NCBI GenBank assembly: GCA_030539035.1
Contig: JAUNSU010000013.1
Coordinates: forward strand, 1 to 57,272
DNA length: 57,272 bases
Origin: Planctomycetia bacterium
Lineage (GTDB): Bacteria; Planctomycetota; Planctomycetia; Pirellulales; Thermoguttaceae
Reading direction: 5' to 3'
This document shows positions 7,422 to 15,952 of this stretch, piece after piece. Both the position numbers and the translations under genes were made by a program. The notes below the pieces were generated by a model. It was not told the DNA's origin, searched no databases, and was given only the letters and a program-made list of their open reading frames with translations. Within the stretch, counting starts at the first letter, position 1, and the number at the start of each line of letters is the position of its first letter.

Positions 7422-9283
7422 TCCTGAAAACGGCGTTTGCGGGAGAAATATGCAAAATATTTCATCACACGACACAAGAAAAAGAGCACCATAAGCGATC
7501 CGAAAGACAACCAGAAGTAATTCCATGGGAAGAGAGAATGCTCTTTTTCCTGCTTGGGAATCCACTCAAGATCTTTTGCGATCAGGAAGGGGACTCTTGC
7601 CCAATCGCTTTCCCTTGCTTCCTTTAATTCCCCGGAACGGTCCGGTTCAGGAGTGTCTCCTTTTTCATAAGCCCATGTTTTACAAAAGATTGCGGCAACG
7701 GTGACTTCTTCCCTGTATTCTTTGCCGGAACCGATCGGCATTCCTTTCGGAAGATCGGGAAGGGAAATCACAAGCGGATATCCCTGGGAATCACTTGTGA
7801 AAAGAAAGATCTGATAGAAATGATCGAGTCCCCAGCGCTTTTGCTGTTCCTTGTCGGTGATCGGGACATAGAGTGCTCTTCGGATATGCCCGCGAAGAAA
7901 AAAATTTTTGCCCTGATTCTGTTCCGGCCGGTTGAAAAGATCGACCACGGAGACATTTGCAATCGCTTTATCGGTTAAAAGACGAGAATTCGGCTCTTTT
8001 TTCAGGGTCGATAAAAGTCCGTAGAACATTTCCGTATCTTTATGAGTGAATCGGAGTGCTTCCAAAATTCTCTTCTTTTTCTGTCCGATCCGATCGGAAA
8101 ATTGGGAACCGGACAGCTTTTGAATTGTTTTCAGCGCGGAGGACGGAAAGACCGGAACCCGATCAAAGGCGGCAACATTCATTCCCAGCTGGCCGAGCAG
8201 ATGATCTTTCGGATACCATTCCAGTTGGGAAAGGACGCAGATCGGCCGTCCATTGGAGAGATCCAGACGCAGAACGGATCCGCCTGTCCGCTCACCTTTT
8301 CCTTTGCTGGGATCGAAAGAATTTTGTGCCAGCGGATCGGCGCGGAAGGACCGTCCTTCCGCATTGATCTCGAATGAAGGAATTCGTGTTGTATAGAAGA
8401 TAAAAGGCTTCTCATTTGAATCAGGATCGCGGACCAGAAGACAGCGATAAAAAGCGGAGAACTGGGATCCTCGTTTTTCCTCTTCCGTAAGCGGGATCCT
8501 TTGGATCTCCTTCAGCCATCCGCGAATGGGCGAACCGGTGATTGCGATTCCTGTTCGATCATGCAGACGGGAAAGATATCGGAGAAGATCCTTTCTTTCC
8601 CCGGAAGAGAGATCTTTTGAATCGACAGGAAGGGGAAAATCTTCCTTTTGGGGAACAATCGCCTTTTGAGAAGAATCGTCCTTTTTCGGAATCTGTTCGG
8701 GGAGCAGGGAAGGGGAAGAGACCTTTGCCCGGGAAAAATCCCGTGCGATCAGGGTTGGAGTATTGTAAAAATTTTGTCCATCGGTGAAGGGGATCAGGCG
8801 ATAATAGAAGCCGATTGCCTGAACACGCTCTTTACCGAGGGTCTTTTGATCGGGAAGATCCGTTTTAAAGCCTTCTGGAATCTTTTGGGAAATAATTCGG
8901 ATCGGAATCCCCGGTTCATCGTCCAAAAGGATCCAGGAGATATAAAGTCCCGGCTCCTGTTCGGAGGGAAGAAACTGAATTTTCAGAAGCCGCCCTTCGA
9001 TTTTAACGATTTTTCCCCGAAATCCTTTGCTGTTTTTGTTAAGAGAAATAAACCCGGTATTTCCGGGAATTTCCGGAGAGAGATTTTTACTGCCAATTTG
9101 GGATAAAATTGCCCTGATCGTCTCTTTTTCGGCGGATCTGTTCAAAGGAAGTCCATCTTCGCGGATGTTCTTCCAGGGATCATCCGGCTTATCGTCGGCG
9201 AAAGATATACCGAAAAACAGGAATGAAGCGATAAAAAAAACGAAGAAAATCCGATTTTTTTCGAAATTAGGATTGATTTTCAT
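7418..9283 (-). CDS. Exported, membrane-anchored protein of unknown function
   Basis: A 621-residue protein I cannot assign. The N-terminus is a signal peptide (KINPNFEKNRIFFVFFIASF, cleavage expected near SFADD). The middle contains segments that look like repeated small beta-barrel units (KGFRGKIVKIEGRLLKIQFL near residue 80, and GKNFFLRGHIRRALYVPI near 460), each ending in statements such as PTLIARDF or PFLIAKDLEWIP. The C-terminus has one membrane helix (WNYFWLSFGSLMVLFFLCRV) and a short basic tail. So it is probably a periplasmic protein anchored at both ends or by its C-terminus. I chose ATG 9283 because GGAGGT lies 3-4 nt before it; the longer frame would run into the divergent gene. 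It is paired head-to-head with the TPR gene. Confidence 0.85.
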   Translation of the reverse strand: MKINPNFEKNRIFFVFFIASFLFFGISFADDKPDDPWKNIREDGLPLNRSAEKETIRAILSQIGSKNLSPEIPGNTGFISLNKNSKGFRGKIVKIEGRLLKIQFLPSEQEPGLYISWILLDDEPGIPIRIISQKIPEGFKTDLPDQKTLGKERVQAIGFYYRLIPFTDGQNFYNTPTLIARDFSRAKVSSPSLLPEQIPKKDDSSQKAIVPQKEDFPLPVDSKDLSSGERKDLLRYLSRLHDRTGIAITGSPIRGWLKEIQRIPLTEEEKRGSQFSAFYRCLLVRDPDSNEKPFIFYTTRIPSFEINAEGRSFRADPLAQNSFDPSKGKGERTGGSVLRLDLSNGRPICVLSQLEWYPKDHLLGQLGMNVAAFDRVPVFPSSALKTIQKLSGSQFSDRIGQKKKRILEALRFTHKDTEMFYGLLSTLKKEPNSRLLTDKAIANVSVVDLFNRPEQNQGKNFFLRGHIRRALYVPITDKEQQKRWGLDHFYQIFLFTSDSQGYPLVISLPDLPKGMPIGSGKEYREEVTVAAIFCKTWAYEKGDTPEPDRSGELKEARESDWARVPFLIAKDLEWIPKQEKEHSLFPWNYFWLSFGSLMVLFFLCRVMKYFAYFSRKRRFQD

Positions 9284-9308
9284 TTTACCTCCCGATACTA
9301 TTAAGATA

Positions 9309-9336
9309 AGTATATAATATATTGTGAAATATGCAA
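9309..9336 (-). promoter_or_regulatory. Candidate promoter for the 7418-9283 gene
   Basis: Minus strand TTGCAT, 16-nt spacer, TATACT in the short AT-rich divergent region (9284-9375). The same region must also hold the rightward promoter of the TPR gene; a TATAAT on the plus strand at 9313-9318 is a possible -10 box for it. Confidence 0.4.
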
Positions 9337-9375
9337 TTCCAAAGATCCCTGTAAAATTCATAATATGGTGGAAAC

Positions 9376-12300
9376 GTGCAAAAATACCGACGATTTTTTC
9401 TTTTGTTGTTTGTATCCATTTTATCGGTTTCGTTTTTTTCGAGCGATCTTTCGTACGGAGCGGAAGATTGGGAGCGATTTCTTCAGGAACTGATCCAAAA
9501 AGGTCAATATGATACAGCAATAGAGTACTTGAAGACGACGATCAAGCAGTCCTCCTGCCCGGACAGTTTGAAAGAGGAGTATTACTATCGGCTGGGTTCC
9601 GCGCAGCTGGAGCATATTAAAGATCTTTCCGGCGAAGCGAGGATCCAGGAGCTTCTTTCGGCAAAAGGAAGTTTTCAATCCTTTCTGAAAGATCATCCGA
9701 ATCATGCTCAGGCGCTTTCGGCGAACTATGATCTTGCGCGGATCCTTTTGGTGGAAGGAAAGCAGAAGATCCTGGAAGCGGATCAGATCGCGCAATCGGA
9801 GGAAGAGAAACAGCTCCGGATGCGGGACGCACGCGATCTTCTCAAGAATACGGAGCCCTGTTTGAATCGGGTCCTGGAGCTTGCCCGCACCCGGATCTCG
9901 GAACTGAAAACGAAAGAAAAAGGAAAGACTTCTGCGGAAATGGAGCAGTTGCAAAGTTTTTACCTTGGAAGCCGGATTCTGTTGGCGTCCCTTCCTTCGG
10001 AGATCGCGGAGACCTGGAAAAAAGGATCGGAAGAAGAGAAGCAGGGACTTCTTGAATCGAAAGGAAAGCTGAACGAGATCAGTACAAAATACCGTCAATA
10101 TACGGGTTCATTCAGCGCACGCTATCGGGAAGCCCTGATAGCCTATAAGCTGGGGGAAAAAGATCTTTGTCGGGCGATCACGGCCGAATTGGCGGCATTG
10201 CCGATGGATCCCGTATTCTACCAGATCAAAACAGATTCACTCCAACTTCGATTCCGTCTTTTTATGGAAGATCGGGGTTTAAAGACGCCGGAAGAAAAAA
10301 ACGCGGAACCGAAGATGGATATGAGCGATCAGAATTACTCCGATCTTTTGAAATTGATTCGGGATTTCGACGATTGGAAAAAAGCAGCATCGCTTCCGAA
10401 ATCGTATTATACAAGTTCGGCCGGACAGGCGATTCATCTTGACGCGGCCCGAATCCTGATCTATCTGGATAAGCTTCGAAATAATCAAAGAAATGAAGTC
10501 AATAAGGCGATCCGCAAATTTTTCGACGGACAGGATACCCCTTTGGCGAAAACGATCAAGGCACCTACGAACGCACTGAATTACGCGAATCAGATTCTGG
10601 AATTCGTCCGAAAGCTGGGAAGTCCATTGAGTCTGGAAGCGGAAGATCTTCAAAAGGATCCGGCTTTTGCAAATATTGCCGCCGCGAAATCGGACAAGCA
10701 AGAAGGATCATTGGAGTCCCTTCTTCCGGAAGCGCGAAAGAGCTGGCTTCTTTACGTCCGTGCGAATCAGGAATACGCCCAGGCGTCGGATGAATCCGCG
10801 AAAGCGGAGGCGAAGAAGGCGCTGGATCAGGCTCGGGAAGAAGCGGAAAAAACGATCCGAACCTGTCTGGATCTTGTTCCGCAAGATACATCCAGTGAAT
10901 CGATCAACGAGATCCGGCTGAATCTTTCCATTCTTTATTTCATGAACGGAAAGTATGAAGATTCTTTTGAAATCGCCAACACACTTTGTATGATTCCCGA
11001 TTTTACGAAGGCCCCGAAAGCGGCGGAGACCGCGCTCTATTCGCTTCGCCGATCCTATAATCAGGCGAAAACAGAAGGAAAACCGGCGGCGGACCTCGCG
11101 AAGATCGATTCAAGAATCAACGAACTTGCCCTGCATATTGACCGGCGCTGGGGAGATGGAACGGAAGGAAATCTGCTCCCGATCGTTCTGGAAGCGATTC
11201 TTGTTCAAATTGACGCGTCCGTCGCCGCCGGAAATGTCGATTACGCACGTCAATGCCTTGAGCGAATTCCCGCGGAATCTCCCCAAAGAGGAACCGCGGA
11301 ATTGCGGTTCGGACAGTCCCTGTGGGCAGAATATCTGCGATTGATCGCGGAAGCAAACGATTCGGATAAAAAAGAACAGACCTCCAAAGAAACCATTTTG
11401 GAAGAAGCACGCAAGTCTCTTGAGAACGGATTGACCCGTATTCTTTCCGCTTCACAGGGAAAAGAAGAGGATTATTTAACGGTCTATTCCGCGCTTTCCC
11501 TTGCCCAGATCTTTCTTCTGAAAGGGGATACGGAAAATGCGAACAAGTGGTTGACCCATCCGGTGATCGGTCCTTGGCACCTTGCCTCCGCATCATCGGG
11601 AAAGGGAGATCATCTCCCGGCGCAGTTCGATGAAAGTTTTCGGATGGGAACATTGATTCTCATGCTCCGTATTCAGATCAAAAAAGGAAATTTCGCGGAA
11701 GCGGAAAAAACGATGGAGCAGATCGAACTGCTGGGGAAGGGAGATAAAAAAAGCGGAGACCGGCTGACCGCGATCTATGTTCAGCTTGGCAAACAGCTGG
11801 AAGATCAGCTCCGGCAGCTCAGCGATGCGGCCAACGCGGGCGATCCGCAAAAGCAGAAAGAGCTTAAAGAAGTATCGGAAGGATTCGAGCGTTTTTTGGG
11901 ACGGATCTCCGAACGGCAGGACGGCAATACATGGAATTCTCTTCGCTGGATCGCGGATACTTTCATGAGCCTTGGACGGGGCATTGCCGGATCCTTGTCG
12001 AGTACACCCCCGGAAGCGGTCGTCTATTTTACAAAAGCAGGGCGAACCTGGCAAACGATTCTCAAAAAAATCAAGGAAGATCCCTCCTGGTCGTCCGATC
12101 CGAATGCCGATCTTCTTGTGATCCTTCGTCTTTCAGAGTGTCTTCGTGCGACCGGACGATATGAAAGCGCTGTTCGAATTCTTCTTCCAATGATTCAAAA
12201 ACATCCGAATAATCTGGAACTGCAAATCGAAGGTGCGCGGATCTATCAGGATTGGGGCTTTAAAGAGAACGACCGGTATATTCGGGCAATTCTGGGAGGA

Positions 12301-12612
12301 GAACCGGGAAAGAACGCGGAGAATCAGATCTGGGGCTGGAACAGGATCCTTTCCCGGCTTGCCCGTTCCATGGAGAAAGACAGTCGATATCAGAATTATT
12401 TTTACGAATCGTATTTGAACAAATTCACTTGCCGGTATCGGTATTCGCGTCGACTCGGGGATCCGGCGATGATGAAGAAACATGCGGAAGACGCGGAAAG
12501 AGAACTCCTTCGTCTTCGGCAAATGCACCCTGATCTGGGCGGTCCCGCTTTTCAAAAGAAATTCGAAGACCATCAAAAGAGATTGAAAAAACAGATCGAA
12601 CAAACAGAATAA
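9376..12612 (+). CDS. Exported TPR-repeat protein
   Basis: A 1078-residue periplasmic or envelope protein made almost wholly of alpha-helical tetratricopeptide-like repeats, probably a scaffold for protein-protein contacts. It begins at a GTG preceded by GGTGG, with a signal peptide (QKYRRFFLLLFVSILSVSFF, cleavage near SYGAED). TPR-like units are visible at the start (QKGQYDTAIEYLKTTIKQS), middle (FMNGKYEDSFEIANTLCMI) and end (RATGRYESAVRILLPMIQKH, then NNLELQIEGARIYQDWG). Charged helical stretches rich in Lys and Glu separate them. It is co-transcribed with the BON-domain gene 25 nt downstream and divergent from the exported protein at 7418-9283. No enzymatic motif is seen. Confidence 0.88.
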   Translation: MQKYRRFFLLLFVSILSVSFFSSDLSYGAEDWERFLQELIQKGQYDTAIEYLKTTIKQSSCPDSLKEEYYYRLGSAQLEHIKDLSGEARIQELLSAKGSFQSFLKDHPNHAQALSANYDLARILLVEGKQKILEADQIAQSEEEKQLRMRDARDLLKNTEPCLNRVLELARTRISELKTKEKGKTSAEMEQLQSFYLGSRILLASLPSEIAETWKKGSEEEKQGLLESKGKLNEISTKYRQYTGSFSARYREALIAYKLGEKDLCRAITAELAALPMDPVFYQIKTDSLQLRFRLFMEDRGLKTPEEKNAEPKMDMSDQNYSDLLKLIRDFDDWKKAASLPKSYYTSSAGQAIHLDAARILIYLDKLRNNQRNEVNKAIRKFFDGQDTPLAKTIKAPTNALNYANQILEFVRKLGSPLSLEAEDLQKDPAFANIAAAKSDKQEGSLESLLPEARKSWLLYVRANQEYAQASDESAKAEAKKALDQAREEAEKTIRTCLDLVPQDTSSESINEIRLNLSILYFMNGKYEDSFEIANTLCMIPDFTKAPKAAETALYSLRRSYNQAKTEGKPAADLAKIDSRINELALHIDRRWGDGTEGNLLPIVLEAILVQIDASVAAGNVDYARQCLERIPAESPQRGTAELRFGQSLWAEYLRLIAEANDSDKKEQTSKETILEEARKSLENGLTRILSASQGKEEDYLTVYSALSLAQIFLLKGDTENANKWLTHPVIGPWHLASASSGKGDHLPAQFDESFRMGTLILMLRIQIKKGNFAEAEKTMEQIELLGKGDKKSGDRLTAIYVQLGKQLEDQLRQLSDAANAGDPQKQKELKEVSEGFERFLGRISERQDGNTWNSLRWIADTFMSLGRGIAGSLSSTPPEAVVYFTKAGRTWQTILKKIKEDPSWSSDPNADLLVILRLSECLRATGRYESAVRILLPMIQKHPNNLELQIEGARIYQDWGFKENDRYIRAILGGEPGKNAENQIWGWNRILSRLARSMEKDSRYQNYFYESYLNKFTCRYRYSRRLGDPAMMKKHAEDAERELLRLRQMHPDLGGPAFQKKFEDHQKRLKKQIEQTE

Positions 12613-12637
12613 TTTCCTTTGGCGAAAGAACATAAAA

Positions 12638-13711
12638 ATGAGATATTCAACTATTGCGATCGGCGTGATCTTCCTTTTCGGAGTGATTCCCGTATTGCCG
12701 CTTCGTGCGCAATATTCGACCTATAATTATGTCGAAGGAGTTGATCAGAACGCGATTCCTTCCGCTTCTTCGATCCTTACGAATCAACCGGTTTATGGAC
12801 GGTTTGGAAAGACGGAATCCGGCGGTTTCCTGTCCCCATCCCCCAATGAGAATACCAGATTGAATACCGGCGCTTTCTTTTCTCAAAGCGGAGGTTTTAT
12901 CGGTTTAAATAATAATACATCCAATTCGCGTTTTCAGCCCTATTGGGAACAAAGTTCTTCGACCGCACCTCCCTCCGATCCGAATGAGATACTGGATCTG
13001 CTCCGCAATCGAAAGATCCGCGATCAGGCCAAGGCGGATCAGATCGAACGGGAAGCTCCCAAAAGTGTTCAGGCAACTCCGCAGGTTCCTATTCCTTTCA
13101 ATCGATCCGGCAATGGAACCGCCTATTATTCCTCTGGAGAACACGCGAGTGATTTTGGAAGCAGTTCCGCACAGGATCCGCAAAATCATCAGGAATATCA
13201 GCGAAGCACAAGTCCGGATTCCCGACAGGGGACCTGGATTCGTTCGCCCGGCGCGGGAGGATCATCCGGCCGTCCGGAACCTGTTCCGCCGCGGACTTCT
13301 CCCGACGGATCCAGGGAAGTCGATCTCGGAAGCCGGTTTGCCGGCAATATCGCGCTGTCCTCGAATAATATGCCTGAATCGGCAAATACAGCAAATGGAC
13401 CGCAGGCCGGAATGCCGGTTCCTGCTCCATTGCTTCCGGCGCAGGATCCGCGAGTTTCCTTTCAGGAATATCTGGAACTGATGATTCTTCGCAGTCCGAA
13501 GGTCAATCCGCTTTCTCCGATCCAGGTTCTTTTTAATAATGGAACGGCAACAATTCGGGGAATCGTTCCCTCTCAGGAACATCGATTGGAAGCAGGCCGA
13601 ATTCTGCTAAGCGATTCCCGTGTTCAAAAGGTGGATAATCGGCTGACGGTTCTTCCCTCGAACTTTGAACAGCCGCTTCCGGCACCTTTCGATCCCAATA
13701 TGCCGAAATAA
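12638..13711 (+). CDS. Exported BON-domain protein with low-complexity region
   Basis: A 357-residue secreted protein. It has a signal peptide (RYSTIAIGVIFLFGVIPVLP, cleavage after LRAQ), a long Ser/Asn/Pro/Gly-rich region to about residue 265, and then a BON-like domain (NPLSPIQVLFNNGTATIRGI, VPSQEHRLEAGRIL, VQKVDNRLTVLPS). BON domains are found in periplasmic and outer-membrane proteins and are thought to bind phospholipid or mediate envelope attachment. Twenty-five nucleotides separate it from the TPR gene, so both probably act in the same envelope assembly. Confidence 0.85.
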   Translation: MRYSTIAIGVIFLFGVIPVLPLRAQYSTYNYVEGVDQNAIPSASSILTNQPVYGRFGKTESGGFLSPSPNENTRLNTGAFFSQSGGFIGLNNNTSNSRFQPYWEQSSSTAPPSDPNEILDLLRNRKIRDQAKADQIEREAPKSVQATPQVPIPFNRSGNGTAYYSSGEHASDFGSSSAQDPQNHQEYQRSTSPDSRQGTWIRSPGAGGSSGRPEPVPPRTSPDGSREVDLGSRFAGNIALSSNNMPESANTANGPQAGMPVPAPLLPAQDPRVSFQEYLELMILRSPKVNPLSPIQVLFNNGTATIRGIVPSQEHRLEAGRILLSDSRVQKVDNRLTVLPSNFEQPLPAPFDPNMPK

Positions 13712-13738
13712 AAAAAGACGGGCGAAAGGTCCGTCTTT
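13711..13738. terminator. Terminator between convergent operons
   Basis: Stem AAAGACGG / CCGTCTTT with a 9-nt loop. On the minus strand the stem is followed by a run of T, so it best serves the ExeA operon (leftward). It can also act as the 3' hairpin of the TPR-BON transcript. Confidence 0.75.
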
Positions 13739-13764
13739 GATTATGGGCGAATATCTCATTCGAT

Positions 13765-14649
13765 CTATTTCATTTCCGCGGTGCTCATTTCGTGGTCCAA
13801 CGCGTCGATGATTTCCGCGTCGATCGATTCCAAATGTTCCGCGTATCCGACCAGAAGGGCAAGATCGCAGATCCGATTGATCCGCCGCGGAAGTCCTTCG
13901 GAATGCTGAGCGATCGCGGTAATCGCATCATCGGAAAAGATCGGATTTTTCGCTCCCGCGTGAACCAGACGATGTGCGATATAAGCCGCACATTCCGATT
14001 CGGAGAACGGATCCAGTTCGGCAACCGTATCAATGCAGTTCCGAACAAACTGCGCTTGCGGCTCCTCGGAAAACGTGGGAGCGGCGGCGATAAAAAGAAT
14101 CGAAAGTGCCGGCTTTCCCGCATATTCCAGTCCGAGAAGGGATTTGAACAAGGGATAGACGCGCGCATCACTGATCTGCTGGGCATCTTCCACTATGAGA
14201 AGGGAATGCCGCTTTTCCCGGGCATTTTTTGTAAGAATCTTCTCAACTGTTCCCACCGCGTGATAGAGAAAAGGGGTCGATTCCTTGGGAAGGCGAATAC
14301 GAAGTCCCCCTTCCGTATTTCCCGATGGAAACGAAGGGAACATCTTGCCTTCCGTATCGAGATTTTCTGCAAGATAGCAGAGGATTTCGTCCGCGTTCAG
14401 CTGGGGCATCCGAACGGAAATGGCCGAACCGATCATTCCTTTTGCGGTCAACTGCTGAAGAAGCATGGTTGCGATCATTGATTTTCCAGATCCGACCGGT
14501 CCGCGAAGAAGTGCGCTTCCATGTCGACTTTCGATCGAGTACCGCAGCTTGAGCAGAATGGACTGGAATGATTCGGACGGATAATAAAAATTCGGATCGC
14601 ATCCAATTTCGAACGGCTTTTTGTCAAGTTCCCAATATTCTGTATACAT
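13765..14649 (-). CDS. ExeA/GspA-like AAA ATPase
   Basis: A 294-residue cytosolic ATPase of the ExeA/MshM type, used in other bacteria to energise assembly of secretion or envelope machines. Walker A is GPVGSGKS at 50-57, Walker B is LLIVEDAQ at about 150-156, a sensor-like AFIAAAP-type stretch follows, and SEGLPRRINRICDLALLV is the usual arginine-finger/sensor region near residue 255. The N-terminus (YTEYWELDKKPFEIGCDPNF) is the classic ExeA opening. It lacks the C-terminal peptidoglycan-binding part found in some ExeA proteins. Third gene of an operon, 28 nt after the P-loop gene. Confidence 0.9.
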   Translation of the reverse strand: MYTEYWELDKKPFEIGCDPNFYYPSESFQSILLKLRYSIESRHGSALLRGPVGSGKSMIATMLLQQLTAKGMIGSAISVRMPQLNADEILCYLAENLDTEGKMFPSFPSGNTEGGLRIRLPKESTPFLYHAVGTVEKILTKNAREKRHSLLIVEDAQQISDARVYPLFKSLLGLEYAGKPALSILFIAAAPTFSEEPQAQFVRNCIDTVAELDPFSESECAAYIAHRLVHAGAKNPIFSDDAITAIAQHSEGLPRRINRICDLALLVGYAEHLESIDAEIIDALDHEMSTAEMK

Positions 14650-14677
14650 TTTACTTCACTTTAATAATATGTTCTGA

Positions 14678-15934
14678 TTAAACGAAATTTTCCACAATAC
14701 CAAGGCAAGGGATCCGGACCGCGCGGCCTTTTTCCGCCAAATCACGAATCCGATCATTATCTTTTTCACGGACATCTCTTACAACGAAAAATCCGTCCTC
14801 GCCAACACGCATCATATTTTGAAGGATGTGATCGTCGGAGAGATTTTCACAGGATCCCGCGTCGATAAGAACGATATCGAAATCATCGGCAACTGATCGG
14901 ATTTTTTGATCCAGGGATTCCTTATGATCGGGATCGCTCTCTTCTTCTTCCGATCTTTCGGATTCCATAAGGGAAGATCCCTGAAGAAAATAGAGAAATG
15001 GTCCGGAATAAAGATCATCCTGTTTCCATTGGGCCTCCGCGGCGGCGGGAACGGAAATTTTAAGTATTTTTCGGCGAAGATCCTTTGTTTCCGGCAACGA
15101 GATTCTGTCGGGATGATCAAGGAAAGAAAGAATGTCCGATCCTTCCGTATGGGTATCCACGATTAACAGGGAAAGTCCTTTCCGAAGGATCTCTCCGGCA
15201 ACTGCGAGGATCAGGGTCGAACATCCCGCCGCGTTTTTTGTTCCCATGAATCCGAGAACCTTATGTCCGTCAAGGAGTTTTTCGTAGAGATATTCGCCAA
15301 GTCCGTAAAGTTCCCTTTCGGCTTCATGAGGAAGATCCCGCAGAAAAAGAGGGAAATCACCGAGCGTGATCCCGGAATGTTTTTGACTCATTTCCTCCTC
15401 ATCGATGGCGGTGCAATACTGCGTCAACGGAATGATCGCTGCGCTTTCCTCTTCGGGATCGTGCGAATAAACGACGGTCTCTTTCTGGAGATCTCCGCAC
15501 CGGCATTCGGACGGAGAGCTTTCGAATTTTTCATCTTCCTGATCAGCAGAATCTTCGTGATCGACAATTTTGAAGGGACTGTCTGTTCCGTTTCTTTTTC
15601 CGATTCTTCCGAAATGGGGCTGAGGAGTAATGGAATGAGCGGCATCGGATCGAAAAACCGCCTGTTCTCTTGCGGCGCGTCCGAAAGGCCGGATCGGAAT
15701 GGTGTCCGGATAAGTCTCTAAGGTCTCTTCCGTAATCGCGCCATTTCTTTCCGCGATTGTATTGTTTTCATTTTGATCTTCCCGCCGCGCCGAATCGTCC
15801 TGAAAATCTGCCCGATCTTTGGCAATACGTTCCTTCAAAAGAAGAGAACCCGTCTCTTCCTCCTGAACGTCCGATAAAGGAACATTGTGTTTCCTGTTGT
15901 AAGCGGAAAGAAAAATTCTGTCAAAAGAACCCAT
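14678..15934 (-). CDS. CpsD/ParA-like P-loop protein with degenerate Walker A
   Basis: A 418-residue cytosolic protein. Residues 1-190 are an acidic, low-complexity, probably disordered region. Residues 195-418 resemble the CpsD/CapB (BY-kinase) or MinD/ParA fold: VLGFMGTKNAAGCST (226-240), LSLLIVDTHTEGSD with Walker A' Asp260, and FDIVLIDAGSCENL as Walker B. In the deviant Walker A (K-G-G-x-G-K-T-T) the signature lysine is kept (Lys233) but the catalytic P-loop lysine is cysteine (Cys238). There is no C-terminal tyrosine cluster. It may bind but not hydrolyse nucleotide, or act as a regulator for the ExeA ATPase. Operon middle gene, 18 nt after the membrane protein. Confidence 0.8.
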   Translation of the reverse strand: MGSFDRIFLSAYNRKHNVPLSDVQEEETGSLLLKERIAKDRADFQDDSARREDQNENNTIAERNGAITEETLETYPDTIPIRPFGRAAREQAVFRSDAAHSITPQPHFGRIGKRNGTDSPFKIVDHEDSADQEDEKFESSPSECRCGDLQKETVVYSHDPEEESAAIIPLTQYCTAIDEEEMSQKHSGITLGDFPLFLRDLPHEAERELYGLGEYLYEKLLDGHKVLGFMGTKNAAGCSTLILAVAGEILRKGLSLLIVDTHTEGSDILSFLDHPDRISLPETKDLRRKILKISVPAAAEAQWKQDDLYSGPFLYFLQGSSLMESERSEEEESDPDHKESLDQKIRSVADDFDIVLIDAGSCENLSDDHILQNMMRVGEDGFFVVRDVREKDNDRIRDLAEKGRAVRIPCLGIVENFV

Positions 15935-15952
15935 TCTTATCTCAATTCCTTT

